Shown here piece by piece: positions 1-9,174 of a stretch of 64,000 nt of DNA (the first letter of the stretch is position 1; each line of letters opens with the position of its first letter). The position numbers were made by a program, and so were the translations under genes. The stretch covers positions 310,001 through 374,000 of the forward strand of contig NZ_JMIP02000017.1 in NCBI RefSeq assembly GCF_000691505.1. Direction: 5' to 3'. The notes under the pieces were generated by a model. That model searched no databases. It had not been told where the DNA came from and saw only the letters and a program-made list of their open reading frames with translations. The DNA comes from Halostagnicola sp. A56. Lineage in GTDB: Archaea; Halobacteriota; Halobacteria; Halobacteriales; Natrialbaceae.

Positions 1-338
1 GGAGGTGGACCTCGTCGGTCTCGAGAAGCTTCGAGATCGGGCCCGTCAGGGGGATTCGATCGATGGTGTCCGGGAGGTTCGCCGGATCGATGACCGCCCC
101 CTCCGCGAGGTCGAACGGCCCGATCGAGCCGATGCCGGCGGCGGCGACCTGTTCCGGACCGATCCCCGCCTCGTCACACGCCGTTCGGACAGTCGCCAGG
201 ATACCTTCGGTGACGTCGATCCCGGTCGGGCCCCGCGGCGTCCCGTTTTCGCTCCGGCCGATGATCGTCCCGTCATCCGTAGCGACGACCGCGCGCACGT
301 TCGTCGCGCCGAGATCGACGCCCGCGTAGTAGACCATT
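1..338 (-). CDS. ROK-family sugar kinase, N-terminal part (runs off the window)
   Basis: The reverse strand opens with ATG at 338 and reads MVYYAGVDLGATNVRAVVA, the phosphate-1 (DLGxTN) motif of the ASKHA/ROK kinase fold, followed by the expected first beta-sheet and GIGSIGPFD. ROK kinases phosphorylate glucose or related sugars with ATP, or act as regulators; this protein lacks any N-terminal HTH, so a kinase is more likely. Only about 112 residues are inside the window; the catalytic Asp and the zinc-binding motif of the family lie beyond the left edge and cannot be checked. Substrate is unknown. Confidence 0.75.
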
Positions 339-490
339 CCTATCGTAAGGACGACCGCGGCGTTACTTAAGTTGCCAGTTTACTCGAATTGGAGTTAACA
401 CGTGACATGGTGCTGTGACACGGTACTCGAGTCGCGGCGAAGCGTCCCTTCGCGGATAGTCTCGGAAGCGGGAACTGCCCGCTCGAGCGG

Positions 491-946
491 TTAGCTATCG
501 TTCCGGACGAACGTAACGGGCGCGGGCGACGACAGCAGGATGTCCTGTGCGGTCGAACCGAACACCGCCTTGCCCGCTGGCGACCGCTTTCGACCACCGA
601 CGACGACCCGGTCGGCGTCGGTCGTCTCCGCGAGATCGACGATCGTCTCGCCGTGATCGCCGACGGCTCCACGGATGTCGTAGGAGATGTCGTGTTCGTC
701 CAGCGCCCGCTCGAGTTCGCGGATCGTCGCGTGGTGGTTCGCGACGTCGTTCGCGTCGAAGTCGTCGCGTTGCTGATCGAAGTCGAGTCGATCACAGACC
801 TCCGCGTACTCGTCGGACGTGAAGACGTGGGCGAGCACGACGGTCGCGCCCGTCGGCGCGGCAACCTCGATGACTGCCTGTGCGAGTTCGTCGATTCGGT
901 CGGAGTCGGTCGGTCCGACGGCCAGTAAAATCGTATCGAGCGACAT
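491..946 (-). CDS. Universal stress protein, UspA family
   Basis: A 151-residue single-domain UspA protein. It begins MSLDTILLAVGPTDSDR, the first strand of the nucleotide-binding alpha/beta fold, and ends with the family's glycine-rich loop GGRKRSPAGKAVFGSTAQ followed by APVTFV, the usual last strand. The length fits the family (about 140-160). Such proteins bind ATP or AMP and form dimers in the cytoplasm; the particular stress is not known. It stands alone, transcribed away from the SDR gene to its right. A second, less similar UspA lies at 3474-3920. Confidence 0.9.
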   Translation of the reverse strand: MSLDTILLAVGPTDSDRIDELAQAVIEVAAPTGATVVLAHVFTSDEYAEVCDRLDFDQQRDDFDANDVANHHATIRELERALDEHDISYDIRGAVGDHGETIVDLAETTDADRVVVGGRKRSPAGKAVFGSTAQDILLSSPAPVTFVRNDS

Positions 947-1088
947 ACCACCGACAACTCACCCCACCCGCTTAAACGTTAACTGAATCTCGAGTACTGA
1001 ACTCCGAGTACCGAACCACTCGAGAGCGCCGGCGATCGACTGAACCGACGTGCAATACACCTAACCCCGCGGGAGTCAGACGGAGCGT

Positions 1089-1829
1089 ATGGACGGACCA
1101 GATCTCACGGAACAGGTGGTTCTCGTCACCGGAAGCGGGCGCGGTGTCGGGCGGGAACTCCTGCTTTCGACGGCCGAGTGCGGTGCCAGAGTCGCCGTTC
1201 ACTACCACACAAGCGCCGAGGAGGCTCGCGAGGTCGCGGCCACTGCCCGCGAACGCGGCGCGCCCGACTCGACGACGGTGCAGGGCGACGTTACCGACCC
1301 CGACTCGGTCGACGGCCTGGTGTCGGCGGTCGAATCCGAACTCGGCACCGTCGACGTGCTCGTCAACAACGTCGGCGACTTCGCGCCGGAACACTGGGAG
1401 TCGATCGACATAGAGACGTGGAATCGAGTGCTCGAGACGAACCTCAACGGGACTGCGCTCTGTTCGAAGCGCGTGCTCCCAGCCATGCGCGAATCGGGGT
1501 ACGGCCGCATCGTCAACCTCGGCTATGCCTCGAGCGATCGAGCGATGGTCGACCCCAAGAACTTCCCGTACTTCGTCGCCAAGACCGGCGTCCTCCAGTT
1601 CACGCGGATGCTCGCCGCCGACACGCAGGACGACGGGATCACCGTCAACGCCATCTCGCCGTACGTCGTCGAGAACTCCGCGGAGTTCCCCGAGGAGTTA
1701 CCGCGGGGCCGACCGGCGAGTTTCGAGGACCTGATTCGCCCGCTTTATTTCTTCCTTGACCCCGAGAACGGGTACGTGAGCGGCGAAAACATCGAAGTCG
1801 ACGGCGGGTGGCTCCCCGAGGACGTGTAA
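1089..1829 (+). CDS. Short-chain dehydrogenase/reductase (FabG-like SDR)
   Basis: A 246-residue classical SDR that should use NAD(P)(H) to oxidise an alcohol or reduce a ketone. The cofactor loop is TGSGRGVG (about residues 16-23), the structural motif is NNVG where most SDRs have NNAG, and the catalytic pair is YFVAK (YxxxK) near residue 158, with a serine upstream in GYASSD. The C-terminal ENIEVDGGW matches the FabG-type end. Substrate cannot be assigned. It is monocistronic, with convergent transcription from the reductase gene on its right. Confidence 0.88.
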   Translation: MDGPDLTEQVVLVTGSGRGVGRELLLSTAECGARVAVHYHTSAEEAREVAATARERGAPDSTTVQGDVTDPDSVDGLVSAVESELGTVDVLVNNVGDFAPEHWESIDIETWNRVLETNLNGTALCSKRVLPAMRESGYGRIVNLGYASSDRAMVDPKNFPYFVAKTGVLQFTRMLAADTQDDGITVNAISPYVVENSAEFPEELPRGRPASFEDLIRPLYFFLDPENGYVSGENIEVDGGWLPEDV

Positions 1830-1930
1830 ACTCCCGAATCGTGAAGCGGATTCGAACGAGCGCTCGAGCGAATAAATCGAACCGCAACGAGCGCGTGAAC
1901 TGAACCGCAACGAACAGGTGATCGACCGCC

Positions 1931-3166
1931 TCAGCGCGAAGTGAGCCGCTGGCGGGCGAACTTCGCCAACAGCGGGATGTCGCCGGGCTCGAGCAATCGG
2001 AGGATCGCGCGTTTGTCCCCCTTGTTCGCCCTCGCCAGAGTATCGTCGTCTAGACGCGAGAGGTCGGCCATCAGTCGATCGTACCGCTCGTTCGAGGCGA
2101 GATACAGCAGTTCGGTCATCAACAGCCGCGAGTCCATGTTCGGCGCGACGTCCCGATGCCAGAGGGTTTCGTAGACCTCGAGGTTCTCGGCGGTCGGCTC
2201 GAGGCCGCCGTGTTTGAGGCAGGCGTCGGCCGTGGTCGCGGCGGCCCGACCCGAGCGCATGCACTTGTTGATCCCCTCGCCCCAGAGCGGGTCGACCGAC
2301 GGGACGGTGTCGCCGATGGCCATGAACCGATCCGTGTACAGTTGGCCCGGCAGCTGGATGTGTGCGGAGCCGCGGTGTTGTTTGCCCTCGATGCGCGAGG
2401 CGTCCGCGAATCGGGGGTCGGTCTCGAGCCAGTGCTGGAGGTAGTCGTCCACGCTGAAATCGTCGCGCGCGTAGTTCTGGTGGCTCTCGTTTTGGATGTA
2501 ACAGATGCCGACTTTCGCCGTGTCAGCGCCCGTGTGGAAGATCCACGAGTAACCGCCGGGCGCGAGGTCGTGGTCGAGACGAAGCATCATCGCGTCGGTC
2601 AGGTCGGCGTAGCCCGGCCGGTCGATCTCGATCCCCTCGAGTTCGTACTCGATCCCGATCGCGTGGTTCGTTCGCTCTAGGTCGCTGACGCCGAGTTTCT
2701 TCGCGATGGGCGCGCTCGGGCCCGTCGCGTCGATCACGATATCGGCGTAGACCTCCTCGGAGCCGTTGTACCGGACACCGATCGGCTCGCCGTTTTCCAC
2801 GATCGGTTCCGTGACGTGAGCGTCGAAGACGTACTCCGCACCGTCCTCGCGGCTGTCTTCGACCAGAAATCGCTTGAAGTCGGCGAACTCGAGGACGGCT
2901 CCGGGCTGCTGTCGGACGTAGTAGTCGGTCGGGGACTCGAGGACGACGTTTTCGGTGTAGTTCATCACGACGTCGTCCGGAACGCCGAACGCGGACATCA
3001 TCGACGGGAAGGTTCCCGCGGTCGATTTGTTCGATTGCCGCGGGAACTCGTCTTCGGCCTCGGTCTCGAGGACGACGACGTCGTAGCCCCGCGTCGCGAG
3101 ATCGCGCGCACACTGGCCCCCAGCGGGCCCTGCACCGGCGATCACCACATCGTACTCGTCGTTCAT
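1931..3166 (-). CDS. Geranylgeranyl reductase family FAD-dependent oxidoreductase
   Basis: A 411-residue flavoprotein with the N-terminal FAD-binding motif GAGPAGG (about 11-17) and the second FAD motif around DRFMAIGDTVPSVDPLWGEGI, where the GD and the following P are diagnostic for geranylgeranyl reductases and related hydroxylases. In archaea such enzymes saturate the isoprenoid chains of archaeol-type membrane lipids or menaquinone. Haloarchaea carry several paralogues, and sequence alone does not say whether this is the archaeol enzyme (digeranylgeranylglycerophospholipid reductase). The start MNDEYDVVIAG is the first residue before the nucleotide fold, so it is well supported. Confidence 0.85.
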   Translation of the reverse strand: MNDEYDVVIAGAGPAGGQCARDLATRGYDVVVLETEAEDEFPRQSNKSTAGTFPSMMSAFGVPDDVVMNYTENVVLESPTDYYVRQQPGAVLEFADFKRFLVEDSREDGAEYVFDAHVTEPIVENGEPIGVRYNGSEEVYADIVIDATGPSAPIAKKLGVSDLERTNHAIGIEYELEGIEIDRPGYADLTDAMMLRLDHDLAPGGYSWIFHTGADTAKVGICYIQNESHQNYARDDFSVDDYLQHWLETDPRFADASRIEGKQHRGSAHIQLPGQLYTDRFMAIGDTVPSVDPLWGEGINKCMRSGRAAATTADACLKHGGLEPTAENLEVYETLWHRDVAPNMDSRLLMTELLYLASNERYDRLMADLSRLDDDTLARANKGDKRAILRLLEPGDIPLLAKFARQRLTSR

Positions 3167-3339
3167 GTTACCCCGACTATCCTGAACGCTAAAGAGTGTA
3201 CCTTGTCCGGGATCGGTACGTCATACGATCGCACTCGCGGCTGGACGCTCATTTTGCGGGGGGAACGGCGCCGATCTGTTTCGGTTCGGTGCCTGCAATC
3301 GCGGGCCGAGCGGACGGGGACCCGATTCGAATCACAGAC

Positions 3340-3430
3340 CGGAGTTACACGAGACGCGGAGTTACACGAGGCGAGCAGTCTCGTCCGCGTTCGAACAGTA
3401 CCGTCTCGTCCGTATCCGAGCAGTACCGTT
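3340..3430. repeat. Short direct repeats upstream of the UspA gene
   Basis: Two perfect 14-bp copies of CGGAGTTACACGAG lie at 3340-3353 and 3357-3370 (17-bp period). Just after, GTCTCGTCCG occurs at 3378 and 3403 and CAGTACCG occurs twice (25-bp period). They fill the space before the start codon at 3474. The remainder of the 307-bp gap between 3167 and 3473 shows no gene. A regulatory role is possible but unproven. Confidence 0.6.
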
Positions 3431-3473
3431 ATGTCGATCGACGAAAACGATACAGCCACGATATCCCTCGACC

Positions 3474-3920
3474 ATGTACGACCGCATCCTCGTCGCGATT
3501 GACGACAGCGACCACGCTGTGACCGCCTTAGTGCACGCGATCGACCTCGCGAAGTCAGTCGACGCGACCGTCTTCGCGCTCACCGTCGTCGAACCGTCCT
3601 CGCCGCTATCGTTCGGCGTCGAGGAGGTCAACGAACTCAACGAGGCCGCGAGTCGTCTGGTCGAAGAGACACGCGAGGTCGCCGACGGTGCAGACGGCCT
3701 CGAGGTTCGCGTCGACGTGCTCCGAGGGGAACCGAGCGACGCGATTCTCGAGTACGCCGCGGAGATCGACGCGGATCTGCTCGTCGTCGGCCAGGGAAGC
3801 GCGGGCGGGATCGCGGAGACGCTGCTCGGCAGCACGGCCGAACGCCTCTCCCAGCGGACGACGACGCCGATGACGATCGTTCCCCCGCCGGCGTCGAACG
3901 GCGATCGGGGCGAACCGTAA
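3474..3920 (+). CDS. Universal stress protein, UspA family
   Basis: A 148-residue UspA-domain protein starting MYDRILVAIDDSDHA, a textbook N-terminus with the conserved Asp that contacts adenine. The C-terminal glycine loop GQGSAGGIAETLLGSTAERL and TPMTIVPP complete the nucleotide site. It probably binds ATP and acts in the cytoplasm as a stress-related chaperone or signalling protein; the partner is unknown. It is preceded by a repeat-rich leader (3340-3430) and followed by uvrA on the same strand 187 bp downstream, too far to be sure of one operon. Confidence 0.92.
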   Translation: MYDRILVAIDDSDHAVTALVHAIDLAKSVDATVFALTVVEPSSPLSFGVEEVNELNEAASRLVEETREVADGADGLEVRVDVLRGEPSDAILEYAAEIDADLLVVGQGSAGGIAETLLGSTAERLSQRTTTPMTIVPPPASNGDRGEP

Positions 3921-4107
3921 GGGGGAGAGTCGAACCGCGACGGCGAGTGACTCGGACTGTGGACGGCGAGTGACTCGAGCCGCGAACGGCGAGACCGACG
4001 ATCGCTTCGAGAATCGGACGCCGTGCGATCGCCTCGGCGTTCACTTTCACTCCGGACGATATCGCAACCGACAACCCTTCATTTCTGGGGCGGTTGCCAC
4101 CCTCTAG

Positions 4108-7065
4108 ATGAGCAAAGAGTACATCGAGGTGCGGGGTGCAGAGGAACACAACCTCAAGGACCTCGACGTCTCGATTCCCCGCGAGTCGTTTACCGTCGTC
4201 ACCGGCCTCTCGGGTTCGGGCAAGTCCTCCCTGGCGTTCGAGACCGTCTACGCCGAGGGCCAGCGGCGGTACATCGAGAGTCTCTCGGCGTACGCCCGGA
4301 ACTTCCTCGGGCAGATGGACAAACCGCAGGTCGAAACCGTCGAGGGTCTCTCGCCGGCGATCTCGATCGACCAGAAGAACGCGGCGAACAACCCGCGCTC
4401 GACGGTCGGGACGGTGACGGAACTGCACGACTACCTCCGACTGCTGTACGCCCGCGTCGGCACCCCCCATTGCCCCGAGTGCGGGCGCGAAGTCGGCGAA
4501 CAGAGCGCCCAGAATATGGTCGAGCGCATCCTCGAGCTGCCCGAGGGGACGAAGATCAAACTCGCGGCGCCAGTCGTGCGCGACCAGAAAGGGGCCTTCG
4601 AGGACCTGTTCGACGAACTCGTCTCGGAGGGATACGCACGGGTCGAAGTCGACGGCGAGGAACACGACCTGAGCCTCGATCGTCCGGACCTCGACGAGAA
4701 CTTCGATCACACGGTGGACGTGATCGTCGACCGGATCTCGGTCTCGACCGACAACCGGCCGCGGATCATCGACAGCGTCGAAACGTCTCTCGAGGAGGCC
4801 GACGGCGTCATGAAGGTCATCCTCCCCGATCCGCCCGCGGACGTCGACCTCGGCTCCGAATCGCGTTCGACCGGCGCGCTGGGCGAGGAGACCGACGACG
4901 ACGATCGACTCGTCGTCGAGTTCTCGAAGGATCTGGCGTGTACCCACTGCGGGATCGACGTCCCCGAAATCGAGACGCGGAGCTTTTCGTTCAACTCGCC
5001 CCACGGGGCCTGCCCGGAGTGTGAGGGACTCGGCGAGACAAAAGAGATCGACGAGAGCCTCGTGGTTCAGGACGAGTCGAAGGCCCTCAAACACGTCTTC
5101 GAACCCTGGAGCTACAATCGGTCGTACTATCAGACCAGACTCGACGCGGTCGCCGAACACTTCGGCGTCTCGCTGTCGACTCCCTTCGAGGAGCTAGACG
5201 AGTCCATCCAGCAAGCGTTTCTCTACGGAACGAGCGAGCAGGTGCTGTTCAAGCGCCGGACGAAAAACGGCACCCGGCGCAAGCAAAAGCGCTTCGAGGG
5301 CGTCATCCCGAACTTGGAGCGCCGCTACGTCGAGACCGACTCCGACTCGACCCGCGAGCACATCGAGGACTACATGAGCGCCACTGAGTGTCCGTCCTGT
5401 GACGGCACGCGCCTCAAGGCGGCCTCGCGGGCAGTACTGGTCGACGACACGGCGATCACGGACATCAACGCCGCCAGCATCGGCGACGCACTCAAGCACT
5501 TCGAGTCGATGGAAGCCGACCTCACCGAGCGCGAAAAGGTCATCGCCGAGGAGATTCTAAAGGAGATCCGCGCCCGGCTCGGGTTCATGTGTGAAGTCGG
5601 CCTCGAGTATCTCACGCTCGATCGGGAAGCCGCGACGCTCTCGGGCGGCGAGAGCCAGCGCATTCGACTGGCGACCCAGATCGGCTCCGGCCTCGTGGGC
5701 GTACTCTACGTTCTCGACGAGCCCTCTATCGGGCTCCACCAGCGGGACAACGACCGACTGCTCGACACCTTAGAAGAGCTTCGAGACCTCGGCAACACCC
5801 TGCTCGTCGTCGAACACGACGAGGAGACGATGCGCCGGGCGGACAACGTCATCGACATGGGGCCCGGTCCAGGCAAGCGCGGCGGGGAGGTCGTCGTCAA
5901 CGGCCCCGTCGACGAACTCAAAGACTGCGAGGAGTCGATCACCGGCGACTACCTCTCCGGGCGGCGAGCGATTCCAGTGCCTGAGCAGCGCCGCGAACCC
6001 GACGGCGCGCTCACGATCCTCGGCGCGCGACAGCACAACCTCGACGACCTCGACGTGGACATCCCGACCGGCTGTTTCACCGCGATCACCGGCGTCTCGG
6101 GCTCGGGCAAGTCGACGCTCATGCACGACGTGCTGTACAAGGGGCTCTCCCGGCAAATGAACGACAACACGAGCGTTATCCCGGGCGAGCACGACTCGCT
6201 CGAGGGGCTCGACCAGATCGAAACCGTCCGGCTGATCGACCAATCGCCGATAGGTCGAACCCCACGGTCGAACCCCGCGACGTACACGAACGTCTTCGAC
6301 TACGTCCGTGAGCTGTTCGCCGAGACCAAGCTCTCGAAACAGCGCGGCTACGAGAAGGGGCGATTCTCCTTCAACGTCAAGGGCGGGCGCTGCGAGGAGT
6401 GTGGCGGCCAGGGGACCGTCAAGATCGAGATGAACTTCCTCTCGGACGTCTACGTCCCCTGCGAGGAGTGCGGCGGCGACCGGTACAACGACGCCACGCT
6501 CGACGTCACCTACAAGGGCAAGACGATCTCGGACGTCCTCGAGATGTCCGTCGAGGAAGCCTACGACTTCTTCGAATCCTCGAGCCAGATCCGTCGTCGA
6601 CTCGAGCTGCTGAAAGATGTCGGACTCGACTACATGAAACTCGGCCAGCCCTCGACGACGCTGTCGGGCGGCGAGGCCCAGCGGATTAAACTCGCTGAGG
6701 AACTGGGCAAGAAGGATTCGGGCGAGACGCTGTACTTACTCGACGAGCCGACGACCGGCCTGCACAGCGAGGACGAGCGCAAACTCATCGACGTGCTCCA
6801 CCGACTGACCGACAACGGCAACACCATCGCCGTCATCGAGCACGAACTCGACCTCGTGAAGAACGCCGACCACGTCATCGACCTCGGCCCCGAAGGCGGA
6901 GAAAACGGCGGCGAAGTCGTCGCGACGGGGACGCCCGAAGAAATCGCCCGGCTCGAGGCCTCCTACACCGGGCAGTATCTGCGCGACCTGTTGCCCGACA
7001 TCGACCTCGAGGGGCCTCGAGGCGAGCGCGTCGAACCGGTCACGGCACCGACGGACGACGACTGA
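4108..7065 (+). CDS. uvrA: Excinuclease ABC subunit A (UvrA)
   Basis: A 985-residue UvrA, the damage-sensing ATPase of nucleotide excision repair that loads UvrB with UvrC at bulky lesions. Two ABC modules are complete: Walker A GLSGSGKS (33-40) and GVSGSGKS (about 662), signatures LSGGESQRIRLA and LSGGEAQRIKLA, and Walker B LYVLDEPSIGLH and LYLLDEPTTGLH. Both zinc modules are present (CTHC...CPEC and CEEC...CEEC). Haloarchaea carry the bacterial UvrABC system; uvrB and uvrC are not in this window. An acidic linker of about 25 residues (near 250-275) precedes the first zinc module, a common halophilic adaptation. The gene appears intact and monocistronic. Confidence 0.98.
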   Translation: MSKEYIEVRGAEEHNLKDLDVSIPRESFTVVTGLSGSGKSSLAFETVYAEGQRRYIESLSAYARNFLGQMDKPQVETVEGLSPAISIDQKNAANNPRSTVGTVTELHDYLRLLYARVGTPHCPECGREVGEQSAQNMVERILELPEGTKIKLAAPVVRDQKGAFEDLFDELVSEGYARVEVDGEEHDLSLDRPDLDENFDHTVDVIVDRISVSTDNRPRIIDSVETSLEEADGVMKVILPDPPADVDLGSESRSTGALGEETDDDDRLVVEFSKDLACTHCGIDVPEIETRSFSFNSPHGACPECEGLGETKEIDESLVVQDESKALKHVFEPWSYNRSYYQTRLDAVAEHFGVSLSTPFEELDESIQQAFLYGTSEQVLFKRRTKNGTRRKQKRFEGVIPNLERRYVETDSDSTREHIEDYMSATECPSCDGTRLKAASRAVLVDDTAITDINAASIGDALKHFESMEADLTEREKVIAEEILKEIRARLGFMCEVGLEYLTLDREAATLSGGESQRIRLATQIGSGLVGVLYVLDEPSIGLHQRDNDRLLDTLEELRDLGNTLLVVEHDEETMRRADNVIDMGPGPGKRGGEVVVNGPVDELKDCEESITGDYLSGRRAIPVPEQRREPDGALTILGARQHNLDDLDVDIPTGCFTAITGVSGSGKSTLMHDVLYKGLSRQMNDNTSVIPGEHDSLEGLDQIETVRLIDQSPIGRTPRSNPATYTNVFDYVRELFAETKLSKQRGYEKGRFSFNVKGGRCEECGGQGTVKIEMNFLSDVYVPCEECGGDRYNDATLDVTYKGKTISDVLEMSVEEAYDFFESSSQIRRRLELLKDVGLDYMKLGQPSTTLSGGEAQRIKLAEELGKKDSGETLYLLDEPTTGLHSEDERKLIDVLHRLTDNGNTIAVIEHELDLVKNADHVIDLGPEGGENGGEVVATGTPEEIARLEASYTGQYLRDLLPDIDLEGPRGERVEPVTAPTDDD

Positions 7066-7085
7066 GTTCGGCGAAGTTTCTCGAA

Positions 7086-7655
7086 TTACGACTCGGCTGC
7101 ATCGTCGATCAACGCCTCGGCCCGACGAAACAAACTCGCACTCAGTCGCGTTCCGACCTCGTCCATCGCGAGTAACGCGTCCTTCGCATCCCCGGGTTCG
7201 AGAACCGACTGTTCGACCGCAACGACCAATACGCCGATAGACTCTGAAACGGAGATCCCTAGCGCTTTACAGGCATCTCGAAGCGGTTTGTCGTCTGTGA
7301 CAATAACGAGATCGTTTGCTTCCGTCTCAAGAGATGCGGTCGAACCCGTGTATCCGAGTCCGTACGTGAGAAGGGCAATATCGCCATCGAGTTCGGTCTC
7401 ATCCGGATTGCGTTCGAGATGAGCGGCGGCGCGCCGATAGCCGTCGGGTGCGGCCGACCGAATTCTCGCGTCAGGAACCGAAAGCCAGCCGTCGTCGACC
7501 GCCTGTTCGAGGTACGTCGCCTCCGGATCGCCATCGATTTCGGTCTCTACAGCCCGCGGGACGATCGGTTCGCCATCGATCGCCGCGAGTAACTCGTGGC
7601 GTCCGATCGCCGAGAGCGAAATGAAGACGCTCGCGTCGATAAAGAGCCGACTCAT
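7086..7655 (-). CDS. PIN-domain toxin-like nuclease (DUF3368 type)
   Basis: A 189-residue PIN domain protein, the toxin half of a type II toxin-antitoxin pair. It begins MSRLFIDASVFISLSAIGR, giving the first catalytic Asp, and carries further acidic positions in AVETEID, ELDGDIALLTYGL and LVIVTDDKPLRDA. PIN proteins cut RNA using Mg2+ or Mn2+. It is somewhat longer than VapC (about 130) and fits the DUF3368 subgroup; the last 40 residues are an added helix-rich tail. Its ATG overlaps the stop of the upstream antitoxin by 4 bp, so the two are translationally coupled. Confidence 0.85.
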   Translation of the reverse strand: MSRLFIDASVFISLSAIGRHELLAAIDGEPIVPRAVETEIDGDPEATYLEQAVDDGWLSVPDARIRSAAPDGYRRAAAHLERNPDETELDGDIALLTYGLGYTGSTASLETEANDLVIVTDDKPLRDACKALGISVSESIGVLVVAVEQSVLEPGDAKDALLAMDEVGTRLSASLFRRAEALIDDAAES

Positions 7656-7948
7656 CGGAGTGCGTCGAAATCGTCCTCGAGATCCGCCTCATCGTAGTTC
7701 GAGAGAATCCCTCGATCGTTGGCTTCCGCCATCATTCGAGCGATCGAAACGTCGGCGATTTCAGCCGCGCCTCGCATCCCGACCGCACCCGCTTGATAGC
7801 GTTCGAGGGCGATCTGAACCAGTTCCTCTCGAGCGCCGCGGCGAACCGCCTCGCGAATCGCGTCGCTACGTCCGCTTCCGCGTTCAGTGGCAAGCCGGTC
7901 AAGTAACTCGAGTTCGTCGTCGCTCATCCGTGCGGTCACGGTCTTCAT
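7652..7948 (-). CDS. Antitoxin: ribbon-helix-helix plus UPF0175-type C-terminus
   Basis: A 98-residue protein with two parts. Residues 1-45 (KTVTARMSDDELELLDRLA then RSDAIREAVRRG) are a CopG/RHH DNA-binding domain. Residues about 50-85 (ALERYQAGAVGMRGAAEIA, then SIARMMAEANDRGI) match UPF0175 antitoxins, where this helix-turn-helix-like stretch blocks the toxin. It is the first gene of the pair with the PIN protein and probably represses their shared promoter. The overlap and order (antitoxin first) are typical of vapBC-like operons. Confidence 0.82.
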   Translation of the reverse strand: MKTVTARMSDDELELLDRLATERGSGRSDAIREAVRRGAREELVQIALERYQAGAVGMRGAAEIADVSIARMMAEANDRGILSNYDEADLEDDFDALR

Positions 7949-7953
7949 GTGTG

Positions 7954-7974
7954 TTACAATGTACTACAACGTAA
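7954..7974 (-). promoter_or_regulatory. Candidate promoter/operator of the toxin-antitoxin pair
   Basis: Just upstream of the antitoxin ATG (7948) an AT-rich stretch carries the dyad TTAC (7954-7957) ... GTAA (7971-7974), with near-repeats of TGTA(G/C)TAC inside it. Position and symmetry suit an RHH autoregulatory operator and TATA region. This is a pattern-based inference. Confidence 0.4.
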
Positions 7975-8082
7975 TAACGATACGGTTGGTTTACGATAGC
8001 GAATGGACCATGGCGTGCTCGCAGCAGCTAATCGACCGACGAGGGGCGAACACTTCTCACGCTCGCCGTCGTAGCCGTCCAC

Positions 8083-9174
8083 ATGACTCGAGCGTACGCG
8101 GCAATGCGGGACCGACTGCTCGTCTGCAAGCGGGCCAGCGACGGGAGCGAAGGCGACGACAGGAGCGAAACCGGCGAGAGCGCGACCGACGGGTGGCGAC
8201 GCACCGACCGGCTCGAGGGGTACGACCTCGAGTGCGTCGCCGCGTCGGCCGACGAACCCGACCGCGTCTTCGTCGGTACCTTCGAGAACGGCCTCTTTCG
8301 CAGCATCGACGACGGCGAGTCGTTCGACCGTCTCGAGACGGGCTTCGTCAGACACGACGGGAGCGAACCCGAGGACGGGCGGGAAACCGACGGCTACGAG
8401 GCCGTCATGTCGCTTTCGATCAGTCCCCACGACTCGAGCGTGATCTACGCGGGAACCGAACCCAGCCGCGTCTACCGATCGATCGACGGCGGCGATAGCT
8501 GGACGGAACTCGAGGGCGTCGACGACCTGCCCTCCGAGTCGCAGTGGTTCTTCCCGCCCCGGCCGAGCACCCACCACGTGCGCTGGCTCGAGGTCGATCC
8601 GTTCGACCCCGACCGCCTCTACGTGGGGATCGAGGCGGGTGCGTTCGTCTACAGTACGGACGGCGGCGAGACGTGGCGCGAGCGGCCGGAGGGCTCGAGG
8701 CGGGACAACCACACGCTGGCGACCCACGCCGGAACGGAGGGGCGCATCTACACCGCGGCGGGCGACGGCTACGCCGAGAGCGACGACGGCGGCCGGTCGT
8801 GGACGCAGCCACAGGCAGGCCTCGAGCATCGTTACTGCTGGGGACTGGCCGTCGATCCGGCCGACCCCGAATCGGTGCTCGTCTCGAGCGCGAGCGGGGC
8901 GTCGACGGCCCACACCGCCCACCGGGCCGATTCGCACCTGTATCGAAAACGGGACGGCACGGAGTGGGAGCGAGTCGACGGACGCGGGCTCCCGACCGGC
9001 GAGGGCGTCGTCCGGTCGGTTCTCGCGACGACTGGCGACCCCGGCGTCGTCTACGGCCTAAACAACCACGGCCTGTTCGTGAGCGATGATTTCGGCGACT
9101 CGTGGGCGCAGGTCGACCTCGAGTGGTCGGACGAACTCGAGACGCAGGCGCCGCGCGGATTGGTCGTCCGGTAG
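8083..9174 (+). CDS. BNR/Asp-box repeat beta-propeller protein (glycosyl hydrolase-like)
   Basis: A 363-residue protein made of Asp-box (BNR) repeats: SIDDGESFDRL, SIDGGDSWTEL, STDGGETWRER, SDDGGRSWTQP and SDDFGDSWAQV occur at regular spacing, each closing a propeller blade. The fold is shared with sialidases and photosynthesis assembly factor Ycf48, but no sialidase catalytic arginine triad or Tyr-Glu pair can be recognised, so enzymatic activity should not be assumed. No signal peptide is seen, so it is probably cytoplasmic. Haloarchaeal genomes often annotate such genes as glycosyl hydrolase. The start MTRAYAAMRDRLLVC is the first plausible ATG. Confidence 0.8.
   Translation: MTRAYAAMRDRLLVCKRASDGSEGDDRSETGESATDGWRRTDRLEGYDLECVAASADEPDRVFVGTFENGLFRSIDDGESFDRLETGFVRHDGSEPEDGRETDGYEAVMSLSISPHDSSVIYAGTEPSRVYRSIDGGDSWTELEGVDDLPSESQWFFPPRPSTHHVRWLEVDPFDPDRLYVGIEAGAFVYSTDGGETWRERPEGSRRDNHTLATHAGTEGRIYTAAGDGYAESDDGGRSWTQPQAGLEHRYCWGLAVDPADPESVLVSSASGASTAHTAHRADSHLYRKRDGTEWERVDGRGLPTGEGVVRSVLATTGDPGVVYGLNNHGLFVSDDFGDSWAQVDLEWSDELETQAPRGLVVR

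Noticed and set aside
3637..5160. 507-codon open frame on the minus strand opposite uvrA
   Set aside because: Mirror frame of a GC-rich gene; UvrA on the other strand is certain.
8083..9174. Sialidase function for the BNR protein
   Set aside because: Asp-box repeats alone do not show catalysis, and no arginine triad or Tyr/Glu pair was recognised.
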